A program made the position numbers and the translations under genes. Below, in pieces: positions 1 to 5,950 of a stretch of 9,554 nt of DNA (positions are counted from its first letter, which is position 1; each line of letters starts with the position of its first letter). This DNA comes from Alphaproteobacteria bacterium (GTDB lineage: Bacteria > Pseudomonadota > Alphaproteobacteria > Caulobacterales > Caulobacteraceae). The stretch lies in the NCBI GenBank assembly GCA_018895795.1, contig JAHINZ010000155.1:1-9554 (forward strand), written 5' to 3'. The notes below the pieces were generated by a model. It saw nothing but the letters and a program-made list of their open reading frames with translations, was not told the DNA's origin and did no database searches.

Positions 1-97
1 GAGAGGTCTGATAGGCCCGGCGGCATACGGCCAAGCTTGGCTCAGGCGCTTGAAATGGCGGCATCCCCCGAGGATCCGCCGCGAGAATGGATACGGA
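1..97. other. Leader region upstream of the RNA methyltransferase
   Basis: No gene can be assigned here. A plus-strand frame is open from base 1 to a TGA at 103-105 and would overlap the ATG at 98 by 8 nt. It could be the 3' end of an upstream gene, but its roughly 34 residues match no family I recognise. The methyltransferase frame is also open from base 2, with a TTG at 50, so a longer N-terminus cannot be formally excluded. I see no clear promoter or terminator. Confidence 0.3.
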
Positions 98-1330
98 ATG
101 CGTGAAGTGATCATCGACGCGGTCGGCGCCCAGGGCGACGGCCTCGTCCGGCAAGGCCCGGTGTTTGTCCCCCTGACTCTGCCGGGCGAACGGGTCACCG
201 TGAACATGGACGGCGCGCGCGGCGAACTGATCGACATCCTCGACGCCAGCCCCGATCGCGTCGCGCCGTCGTGCAAGCACTTCGGCGAATGTGGCGGCTG
301 CACATCCCAGCATTGGGCCAAGCAGCCCTATCTGGACTGGAAGGCCGAACTGGTGCGCCTGCAGCTGTCGCACGAAGGGATCGAGACCGAGATCCTGCCG
401 ACCTTCGCCGCGCCGGCGGCCTCGCGCCGCCGCGTCGCCCTGCACGCCCGGGGCGGCAAGGGCGGTGTGCGCCTGGGCTTCAAGGAGCGCCGGTCGTGGA
501 ACCTGGTGAAGATCGAGGAGTGCCCGGTCGCCGACCCGCGCCTCGTCGCGGCCTTTCCGGCCCTGGCGCGGCTGGCCCAACCGTTCCTGGAGCACCCCAA
601 GTCGGCCCCGACCCTACACGTCACCCTGACCGCGACCGGGTTGGATGTCGATGTCACCGGCGTGGAGGCCAAGAGCGGCGGCTTGTCGGCCGACGCCCGC
701 ATGCTGGCGGCCATGGCGGCCAGCGAGGGCGACTTCGCCCGCGTCACCCTGGCCGGTGAAGTCGTCTATATGGCCCGCCAGCCGATGGTGAAGCTGGGCC
801 CCGCCGTGGTCGCCCTGCCGCCGGGCAGCTTCCTGCAGGCCGTGCCGCAGGCCGAGAAAGCCATGGTCGCCTTCGCCGTCGAGGCCGCCCAGGGCGCCGC
901 CCGGATCGCCGACCTCTATTGCGGCGTGGGCACCTTCACCTTCCGCCTGGCCGAGATCGCCGCCGTCTACGCCGCCGACTCCGCCGCGCCCGCCGTCGCC
1001 GCCCTGAAGGCGGCCATCGGCGGCTCGCCGGGCCTGAAGCCGATCACCGCCGAGGCGCGCGATCTGGTTCGCCGTCCGATGCTGACCATGGAACTGACCA
1101 AGACCGACGTGGTGGTCATCGATCCGCCGCGGGCCGGCGCGTTCGAACAGACCGTCGAGATCGCCAATTCCAAGGTCGCGCGGGTGATCAGCGTGTCGTG
1201 CAATCCCGCCACCTTCGCGCGGGACGCCCGGATGCTGGTCGACGCGGGCTTCACCCTGGAAAAGGTGCAGCCGGTGGACCAGTTCGTCTGGTCGCCCCAT
1301 ATTGAGATGGTCGGGGTCTTTTCGCGGTGA
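98..1330 (+). CDS. Class I SAM-dependent RNA (uracil-5-)-methyltransferase, TrmA/RlmC/RlmD family
   Basis: Predicted to transfer a methyl group from SAM to C5 of a uridine in 23S rRNA or tRNA, in the cytoplasm. The protein has 410 residues, normal for the family. An N-terminal TRAM-like RNA-binding segment (about residues 1-55) is followed by the Fe-S cluster cysteines C59, C65 and C68 (C-x5-C-GG-C) and C142. The SAM-binding motif DLYCGVGTF starts at D272. DPPRAG starts at D342. The catalytic nucleophile is C368 in SCNPATF, and the probable general base is E403 in HIEMVGVF. All hallmark residues are present, so the enzyme should be active. I chose ATG 98 because the TRAM domain begins there; the in-frame TTG at 50 would add 16 basic residues of no recognisable domain. 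The next gene starts 7 nt after the stop, so they are probably cotranscribed. Family is certain; whether the target is rRNA (RlmD-like) or tRNA cannot be told from the sequence. Confidence 0.93.
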   Translation: MREVIIDAVGAQGDGLVRQGPVFVPLTLPGERVTVNMDGARGELIDILDASPDRVAPSCKHFGECGGCTSQHWAKQPYLDWKAELVRLQLSHEGIETEILPTFAAPAASRRRVALHARGGKGGVRLGFKERRSWNLVKIEECPVADPRLVAAFPALARLAQPFLEHPKSAPTLHVTLTATGLDVDVTGVEAKSGGLSADARMLAAMAASEGDFARVTLAGEVVYMARQPMVKLGPAVVALPPGSFLQAVPQAEKAMVAFAVEAAQGAARIADLYCGVGTFTFRLAEIAAVYAADSAAPAVAALKAAIGGSPGLKPITAEARDLVRRPMLTMELTKTDVVVIDPPRAGAFEQTVEIANSKVARVISVSCNPATFARDARMLVDAGFTLEKVQPVDQFVWSPHIEMVGVFSR

Positions 1331-1337
1331 GGCGAGC

Positions 1338-2402
1338 ATGGACGAGGTCATGGACGGACGACGCGAGCGCAGCGCCTTCGCGCTAGACGCGGTCCGGCAG
1401 CGCGCCAAGGCGGCGGCCAAGGCCGCGTGGTGGAGCGCCACGGGCGGCTTGGCGCGCGCCATCACCCGGCCGACCCAGGGGCCATCCGCGGTCACCTTTC
1501 AGCCCGATGGCCCACCGGTCTCCAAGGCGCGTCTGCGCCGTGTCTATCTGGAGGCGTTCGAGAAGGATGCGCGCGACGTGGCGGCCGGTCTCTATCCCGC
1601 CGTCGAGGACGCCCCAAGCCGACCGATTCCGTCGCTTCTAGCGGCCCTGGATTTCCTGATCGACGCGCGGGTGGTCGATCAGCGGCGGCGTCGCGGCGAT
1701 GGTTTCGAGATCAAGTCGGAGCCGGAAACCGAAGCCTATCCAAACTACTATCGGCAAAATTTCCACTATCAGTCAGGCGGCTGGTTCACGGCCGAGAGCG
1801 CTCAACGCTATGACGCCCAGGTCGAGGCTTTGTTCGCCGGGACGGCCGGCGCGATGCGTCGGCGAGGCCTGTCGCTGTTGGCCCGACACTGGCGGGGACG
1901 CGATCAGCGGACCCTCAGGCTGGTGGACGCCGCGAGCGGTTCCGGCGCTTTCCTGCGGGATCTGAAGGCGACCTTTCCCCGCGCCGCCCTGGCGGGCGTG
2001 GACCTGTCTTCGGCCTATCTGGCCAAGGGGAGGCGTCGATCGGGCGTCGGCATGGTGCAGGCCAATGTCGAGACCCTGCCGTTCGCCGATGGATCCCTGG
2101 ACGCCGTCAGCTGCGTCTATCTGTTCCACGAACTGCCGCCCCGGGTGCGGCCGGTGGTGGCCGCCGCGATCGCCCGCGCCCTGAAGCCGGGCGGGGTTCT
2201 GGTCTTTGTCGACTCGGTGCAGCCCAGCGACGAGCCGGACCTGGCGCGTCTGCTGGAAGCTTTTCCGGCCTATTTCCACGAACCCTACTATTCCACCTAC
2301 GCCCAGACCGACCTGACGGCCTTGTTCGCCGAAGCGGGGCTGCGACTGATCGCTCAGGACCGGGCCTTCCTGACCAAGGCGATGCTGCTGGAAAAGGTCT
2401 GA
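1338..2402 (+). CDS. Class I SAM-dependent methyltransferase (Methyltransf_11 type), substrate unknown
   Basis: A 354-residue protein in two parts. Residues 1 to about 185 form an uncharacterised region with the distinctive stretch YYRQNFHYQSGGW and an aromatic-rich segment after it. I recall similar stretches in cyanobacterial and plastid methyltransferases, but did not check this. From about residue 194 there is a Rossmann methyltransferase fold. Motif I reads DAASGSG from D197, a variant of the usual D-x-GCGTG. The acidic residue that binds the SAM ribose is D222 in GVDLS. NVETLPF and the SCVYLFHELP strand follow, then LKPGG. The substrate is probably a small molecule or quinone/lipid-like compound, but that is inference. 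ATG 1338 is preceded by GTGAGG at good spacing; an in-frame TTG at 1302 lies inside the upstream gene and is less likely. It sits 7 nt behind the RNA methyltransferase, suggesting one operon. Confidence 0.85.
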   Translation: MDEVMDGRRERSAFALDAVRQRAKAAAKAAWWSATGGLARAITRPTQGPSAVTFQPDGPPVSKARLRRVYLEAFEKDARDVAAGLYPAVEDAPSRPIPSLLAALDFLIDARVVDQRRRRGDGFEIKSEPETEAYPNYYRQNFHYQSGGWFTAESAQRYDAQVEALFAGTAGAMRRRGLSLLARHWRGRDQRTLRLVDAASGSGAFLRDLKATFPRAALAGVDLSSAYLAKGRRRSGVGMVQANVETLPFADGSLDAVSCVYLFHELPPRVRPVVAAAIARALKPGGVLVFVDSVQPSDEPDLARLLEAFPAYFHEPYYSTYAQTDLTALFAEAGLRLIAQDRAFLTKAMLLEKV

Positions 2403-2441
2403 AGGCTTGACGAAATCGCCGAAGCGCGGCGCTTAACGCCG

Positions 2442-3479
2442 GTGTCGGGGGCGAGCGCTTTGGGGCAATCGAGTGAAGGCGGGCGTCGCTACGAGGCCCT
2501 GGACGGCCTGCGCGGCGTCGCGGCGCTGGGCGTGCTGCTGTACCATCTAGGCGGCTGGACCGGCCGCCCCTGGTTGATGGGTCACGGCTATCTGGCCGTG
2601 GACTTCTTCTTTTGCCTGAGCGGCTTCGTGCTGGCCCACGCCTACGGCGCGCGCACCCTGGGCTGGCTGGGCTTCATGCGGGCGCGCCTGATCCGGGTCT
2701 GGCCGCTGATCGCGTTGTCGATGATCGCCGGCGCTCTGGTGATGATCGGGCATCGCGACAACATCTTGATTTGCCTGCTGATGGGCCTGTTGGTGCTTCC
2801 GCGCATCTGGGTGAAATCAGAAGACAGTTTCTCGCCGCTTTTTCCTTTGAATCCGCCGGCTTGGTCGCTGTTTCTCGAGGTGCTGGCCAGCGCCCTTTGG
2901 TTCCCCGCGCGGCGATTTTCCACCCTTTGGCTGGTCCTGGTGATTGTGGTGTCGGGCGCCGTGTTGATCGGGATCGCCTATGGCATGGGCGGGGTTCAGA
3001 CCGGCTGGGATCGCGCCACCTACTGGATCGGCGTCATCCGCACGATCTTCCCGTTCGCGCTCGGCTGGGGCTGCTATCGCATGCAGGCCTATACGCGACT
3101 GAGCGTCCCGGCCTGGCTGCTGGCCCTGGTCCTGCTGGCCGTGCTGGGCCTGCCGCCGCTGGACTATACCGCCACCTTTGACCTGGTCTGTGTCGGCGTC
3201 GTCTTCCCCCTGATCGTCCTGACGGGACGAAGCGACCCCCATGGCCTGCTCGGGCAGATCTGCCGCTTCAGCGGCCAGGTTTCCTATCCCCTCTACGCGC
3301 TGCACTGGGTGGGCTGGGAATTGCTGCTGCGCGCCTTCCGCGCCGTCGGCGGCAAAGGTTATCCCGCCGCCTTCATCGCGGGCGCGGTGGCGCTGATCGT
3401 CGCCGGGGCCTGGGTCGTGCTGAAAGCCTATGACCTGCCGGTGCGGCGATGGTTGAAGTCGCGCGCCGCCAGGGCTTGA
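2442..3479 (+). CDS. Acyltransferase 3 (OafA/OatA-type) integral membrane protein
   Basis: Predicted to move an acyl group (often acetyl) onto a sugar of a surface polysaccharide, lipopolysaccharide or other glycoconjugate at the inner membrane. The 345-residue protein opens with ALDGLRGVAALGVLLYH, which carries the family signature R-x10-H (R24 and the catalytic H35). Next comes GYLAVDFFFCLSGFVLAHAYG-like sequence with D54, then PPAWSLFLEVLASALWF and several hydrophobic helices (about 8-10) to a basic C-terminus. There is no extracellular SGNH domain, so it is the short single-domain form. The start is uncertain: GTG 2442 has no Shine-Dalgarno sequence, while TTG 2460 (339 residues) has GGGGGCGAG just upstream. 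The gene follows the methyltransferase by 39 nt in the same direction and may be its last operon partner. The acceptor molecule cannot be inferred from the neighbours. Confidence 0.88.
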   Translation: MSGASALGQSSEGGRRYEALDGLRGVAALGVLLYHLGGWTGRPWLMGHGYLAVDFFFCLSGFVLAHAYGARTLGWLGFMRARLIRVWPLIALSMIAGALVMIGHRDNILICLLMGLLVLPRIWVKSEDSFSPLFPLNPPAWSLFLEVLASALWFPARRFSTLWLVLVIVVSGAVLIGIAYGMGGVQTGWDRATYWIGVIRTIFPFALGWGCYRMQAYTRLSVPAWLLALVLLAVLGLPPLDYTATFDLVCVGVVFPLIVLTGRSDPHGLLGQICRFSGQVSYPLYALHWVGWELLLRAFRAVGGKGYPAAFIAGAVALIVAGAWVVLKAYDLPVRRWLKSRAARA

Positions 3480-3687
3480 GATTTTCCGCGCGCGGCGCGC
3501 ACAGCGTTTGATTGGGCGATCGCCCTGGCCGCCGCCGAGGCCGCTCCGATCCGACACGATCTTGATCGTCTTGAGCGCGAAGCCGGCGCGGACGGTCGCG
3601 CCGAGACATTCGGCGCAGATTGCGCGACAGTCGTCGCCGAGAACCGACGCGGCCTCGGGGGGCGATGACGTTCTGGAGGAAGACCCC
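3480..3687. other. Intergenic region with palindromes and an antisense coding-like stretch
   Basis: This 208-nt gap holds no gene I can call with confidence. It contains a perfect 12-nt palindrome GGGCGATCGCCC (3514-3525) and an inverted repeat ACGATC-TT-GATCGT (3556-3569) that could be an operator. It ends with a strong Shine-Dalgarno sequence (GGAGGA, 3675-3680) for the next gene. Neither palindrome is followed by a T run, so I do not call a terminator. Read on the minus strand, about 3485-3645 translates to protein-like sequence containing DDCRAICAECLGATV and FALKTIKIVSDRSG. That frame has no local start or stop signal and could be a decayed gene. Confidence 0.3.
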
Positions 3688-4209
3688 ATGCTGAAGATCA
3701 TCCTGCTTGTCGTCATTCTTCTGGCCGTCGGCGCGCTGGCCGCCGTCGCGCTGCGTCCCAACACCTTCCGGGTTCAGCGGCGAGCGACCCTCAAGGCGTC
3801 GCCCGCGACGATCGCCGCCTTGATCGATGATTTCCGGGCCTGGAGCCGGTGGTCGCCTTGGGAGAAGACCGATCCGACCATGGCCCGCACCTTCGAGGGC
3901 GCGGCGCGGGGCGTCGGCGCGATCTATGGCTGGTCGGGGGGCAAGGCGGGGACCGGACGCATGGAAATCATCGAGCAGACCCCGTCCCGGATCGCCATCA
4001 AGCTCGATTTCATCAAGCCCTTCGAGGCTCACAACATGGCCATCTTCGCCCTGGAGCCGAAGGACGGCGGGACCGAGATCGTCTGGACCATGGAGGGCCC
4101 CCAGCCCTATGTCGGCAAGCTGATGGGGCTGGTCTTCAACTCGGACAAGCTGGTGGGCGGCGACTTCGAGAAGGGCTTGGCCGATCTCAAGAGGATCTCG
4201 GAATCCTGA
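3688..4209 (+). CDS. Membrane-anchored SRPBCC (polyketide cyclase/START-like) protein
   Basis: A 173-residue protein. Residues 2-22 are a hydrophobic anchor (LKIILLVVILLAVGALAAVA), so the domain is probably tethered to the membrane, with the C-terminus most likely on the periplasmic side. The rest looks like an SRPBCC/polyketide_cyc2 fold. It begins RRATLKASPATIAALIDDF and continues through the WSRWSPWEK segment typical of this group to FEKGLADLKRI, the usual long closing helix. These folds bind hydrophobic ligands; the ligand and activity here are unknown. ATG 3688 is clear: GGAGGA lies 7 nt upstream and the membrane anchor starts at once, whereas upward extension of the frame gives implausible Arg/Pro/Ser-rich sequence. 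The gene stands alone, 208 nt after the acyltransferase, and converges on the radical SAM gene. Confidence 0.82.
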   Translation: MLKIILLVVILLAVGALAAVALRPNTFRVQRRATLKASPATIAALIDDFRAWSRWSPWEKTDPTMARTFEGAARGVGAIYGWSGGKAGTGRMEIIEQTPSRIAIKLDFIKPFEAHNMAIFALEPKDGGTEIVWTMEGPQPYVGKLMGLVFNSDKLVGGDFEKGLADLKRISES

Positions 4210-4222
4210 GGTTTTCTGGTGG

Positions 4223-4287
4223 CCTAGACCCAAGTTTGGATACTAGGGGCGCGGTGGCTGCCCGCGCCGCTATTCAAGCCTGGGCTT
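4223..4287. terminator. Hairpin cluster between convergent genes, possible bidirectional terminator
   Basis: The 87-nt space between two convergent stops holds three inverted repeats. CCTAG/CTAGG (4223-4227 with 4243-4247) encloses a small CCAA/TTGG stem. GGCGCGG/CCGCGCC (4248-4254 with 4262-4268) has a 7-nt loop. AAGCC/GGCTT (4276-4280 with 4283-4287) has a 2-nt gap. The 7-bp GC stem is the best candidate. No proper T tract follows on either strand, so an intrinsic terminator is possible but not shown. Confidence 0.35.
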
Positions 4288-4296
4288 CAGCAAGGC

Positions 4297-5382
4297 CTAG
4301 AACAGGCTGAGCTGATCGCCGGCCTTGGCCGGGACCTTGAACGCCCCGACGTCCATCCGCATCGACGGCTCGTTCAGGCCAAACCTTCTCCGGGCGATCA
4401 GGAAGCGCTGGTTCATCACCTCGGCCACGGGCCCTTCGCCGGTCATCCGCTTGCCCCATTCGGAGTCGTAGGCCGCGCCGCCGCGGATCTGGCGAACCAG
4501 GGACATCACCCGCTTGGCGCGGTCTGGATGGTCGGTGGCCAGCCATTGCTGGAACAGGTCGTTGATCTCCAGCGGCAGGCGCAGGGCCACATAGCCGGCG
4601 GATGTAGCCCCGGCTTCGGCGGCGCGCTGCAGCACCGCCTCCATCTCATGATCGTTCAGCGCGGGGATCGCGGGCGCGAACATCACGGTCACCGGCACGC
4701 CGGCCTCGGAGAGTTGACGGATGGCGTCGATGCGGCGCTCCGGCGTCGCGGCGCGCGGCTCCATGCTGCGCGCCAGCCTGCGGTCCAGGGTGGTTACCGA
4801 CACCGCCGCCCGCGCCAGGCCGGCCTGGCCCATGGGGCCCAGGATATCGAGATCGCGGGAGATCAGCGCCGACTTGGTGATGATCGTGAAGGGGTGGTTG
4901 AACCGGGCCAGGGTCTCGATCACCGCCCGGGTCACCCGCAGGGTCTTTTCCTGCGGCTGATAGGGATCGGTGTCGCCGCCGATATGGATGACCTGCGGCT
5001 TGTAACCCGGCTTGGACAGCTCGCGTTCCAGCAGCTTGCCGGCCTCGGGCTTGAAGAACAGCTTGGACTCGAAATCCAGGCCCGGCGACAGGCCCAGAAA
5101 GGCGTGGGCGGGGCGAGCGTAGCAATAGATGCAGCCGTGCTCGCAGCCGCGATAGGGATTGATCGAACGATTGAAGCCGATGTCGGGGCTGTCGTTCTTG
5201 GCGATGATGGTCTTGGACTTCATCGGCTGGATGGAGGTGACCAGCGGCCGCGCCGCCTCGTCCGCCTCGGTCCAGCCGTCCTCGAAGGCTTCCGATCGGA
5301 AGCTCTCGAAGCGTCCGCTGTCGTTTGTGCGCGCGCCGCGGCCCTTGAGAGCGACGCGGTTTAGGTGGGACGGAGTCGGCAT
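4297..5382 (-). CDS. PA0069/Rv2578c-family radical SAM protein (spore photoproduct lyase-like)
   Basis: A radical SAM enzyme that should bind a [4Fe-4S] cluster through C80, C84 and C87 (C-EHG-C-IY-C in NPYRGCEHGCIYCYARPAH) and cleave SAM to a 5'-deoxyadenosyl radical. Further family motifs are GGDTDPYQPQEK (from G135), FTIITKSALISRDLDIL (from F165) and VSVTTLDRRLARSMEPRAA (from V194). The 361-residue length is normal for the family. The fold resembles spore photoproduct lyase, which repairs thymine dimers, but the reaction of this subfamily is unknown to me. The last five residues are QLSLF, matching the consensus motif for binding the DNA polymerase sliding clamp. The ATG has no Shine-Dalgarno sequence, and a LexA-type box lies 24 nt upstream. 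Both suggest a LexA-controlled, near-leaderless transcript. The role in DNA repair is inferred from the box, the tail and the family resemblance. The gene is divergent from the glycosyltransferase and convergent with the SRPBCC gene. Confidence 0.92.
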   Translation of the reverse strand: MPTPSHLNRVALKGRGARTNDSGRFESFRSEAFEDGWTEADEAARPLVTSIQPMKSKTIIAKNDSPDIGFNRSINPYRGCEHGCIYCYARPAHAFLGLSPGLDFESKLFFKPEAGKLLERELSKPGYKPQVIHIGGDTDPYQPQEKTLRVTRAVIETLARFNHPFTIITKSALISRDLDILGPMGQAGLARAAVSVTTLDRRLARSMEPRAATPERRIDAIRQLSEAGVPVTVMFAPAIPALNDHEMEAVLQRAAEAGATSAGYVALRLPLEINDLFQQWLATDHPDRAKRVMSLVRQIRGGAAYDSEWGKRMTGEGPVAEVMNQRFLIARRRFGLNEPSMRMDVGAFKVPAKAGDQLSLF

Positions 5383-5388
5383 GGCGTG

Positions 5389-5417
5389 ATCTTAAGACTG
5401 AAGTGAGAACATAACAA
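5389..5417 (-). promoter_or_regulatory. Putative promoter of the radical SAM gene
   Basis: On the minus strand TTGTTA (5417-5412) and TCTTAA (5397-5392) are 14 nt apart, close to the spacing of Caulobacter housekeeping promoters. Transcription would begin within a few bases of the ATG at 5382, giving a leaderless or near-leaderless message, in keeping with the lack of a ribosome binding site. The -35 part lies inside the LexA-type box. The 14 nt at 5389-5402 recur before the uracil-DNA glycosylase gene. Confidence 0.45.
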
Positions 5418-5421
5418 GAAC
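5407..5421 (-). promoter_or_regulatory. LexA-binding site (SOS box), alphaproteobacterial type
   Basis: The minus strand reads GTTCTTGTTATGTTC, a perfect GTTC-N7-GTTC direct repeat. This is the known LexA recognition pattern of Caulobacter, Rhodobacter and rhizobia. It lies in the 79-nt space between two divergent genes, 24 nt upstream of the radical SAM ATG and over its presumed -35 region, where LexA would block transcription. The plus-strand TTGACC for the glycosyltransferase starts 5 nt beyond it, so that gene could be affected too. Eight fixed bases can occur by chance in a genome, but hardly ever just here. Confidence 0.7.
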
Positions 5422-5431
5422 TACACTTGAC

Positions 5432-5450
5432 CCGCGCCGCCGAGGCGCGG
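5432..5450. other. GC-rich hairpin before the glycosyltransferase start
   Basis: CCGCGCC (5432-5438) and GGCGCGG (5444-5450) form a 7-bp stem with loop GCCGA. It lies between TTGACC (5427-5432) and the weak AGGA Shine-Dalgarno (5455-5458). It is not followed by T residues. It could be RNA structure in a glycosyltransferase leader if transcription starts upstream, or simply GC-rich spacer. Confidence 0.35.
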
Positions 5451-5461
5451 ATGCAGGATCC

Positions 5462-5950
5462 ATGCTCACCGTCGTCATCCCCACGCTCGACAGCGCCCGC
5501 ACCCTGGGCGCCTGCCTTTCAAGCCTCGTTCCGGCGGCGGTGGACGGTCTGGTGCGCGAGGTGGTGCTGGCCGACGGCGGCTCGACCGACGACACCCAGG
5601 CCATCGCCGAGGACTGCGGGGCGCGGGTGGTGAACGCTCAAGGCGATCTGGGCGCGCGACTGGCGGCCGGATGCGTTTCGCCGCGCGGCGACTGGTTGCT
5701 GGTTCTCGAGCCTGATGCGCTGCTGGCCGAGGGCTGGCGCGACGCGGTGGAGCGACAGCTCAACGCCGGCTGGGACAAGGCCGGCTGGCTGCCCCGTCCA
5801 GGCGGATCGTGGTGGGCGCGGCTGATCGCCGGCCGTCGGCCGCAGGGCTTGCTGGTGTCGGTCAGACGGTACGAGGCCAGTGGCGGATTCCAGTCCGGCG
5901 ATCCGGGGCTGGGGCGGCTGGTTCGGGCGCTGGGCGCCGCGCGGCTCTAG
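5462..5950 (+). CDS. Short GT2-like glycosyltransferase
   Basis: A 162-residue GT-A domain protein resembling the small TIGR04283-type glycosyltransferases. It opens with the nucleotide-sugar-binding strand LTVVIPTLDSARTL. EVVLADGGSTDDT follows (D38, with D43 and D44). The metal-site region reads LVLEPDA (E83, D85) where relatives usually have HAD or DxD. Near the end comes LLVSVRRYEASGGF (to F143), then GDPGLGRLVRALG where relatives carry an ED-x-(D/E)-L-x-RR-x-R-x-x-G motif with the presumed catalytic acid. That acid is not evident here, and the protein is shorter than typical members (about 220 residues), so activity is uncertain. ATG 5462 is preceded by AGGA only 3 nt away. It is divergent from the radical SAM gene, with the LexA-type box between them. 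Its TAG overlaps the stop of the opposing lytic transglycosylase gene. Confidence 0.8.
   Translation: MLTVVIPTLDSARTLGACLSSLVPAAVDGLVREVVLADGGSTDDTQAIAEDCGARVVNAQGDLGARLAAGCVSPRGDWLLVLEPDALLAEGWRDAVERQLNAGWDKAGWLPRPGGSWWARLIAGRRPQGLLVSVRRYEASGGFQSGDPGLGRLVRALGAARL

Noticed and set aside
50..97. Longer N-terminus of the RNA methyltransferase from TTG 50
   Set aside because: The extra 16 residues are basic, lie before the TRAM-like domain and are not typical of the family; ATG 98 fits the domain boundary.
1..105. Open plus-strand frame ending at TGA 103-105, overlapping the first gene
   Set aside because: It may be the tail of an upstream gene, but the roughly 34 residues resemble no family and such short open frames are common at this GC content.
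614..1495. Long minus-strand open frame across the RNA methyltransferase gene
   Set aside because: It is rich in Gly, Arg and His with no recognisable domain, is antisense to a gene with all catalytic motifs, and is a GC-driven shadow.
3488..3525. GC-rich palindromes as a terminator for the acyltransferase gene
   Set aside because: GCGCGCGGCGCGC leaves no loop of usable size and the 12-nt palindrome has no loop and no T run after it.
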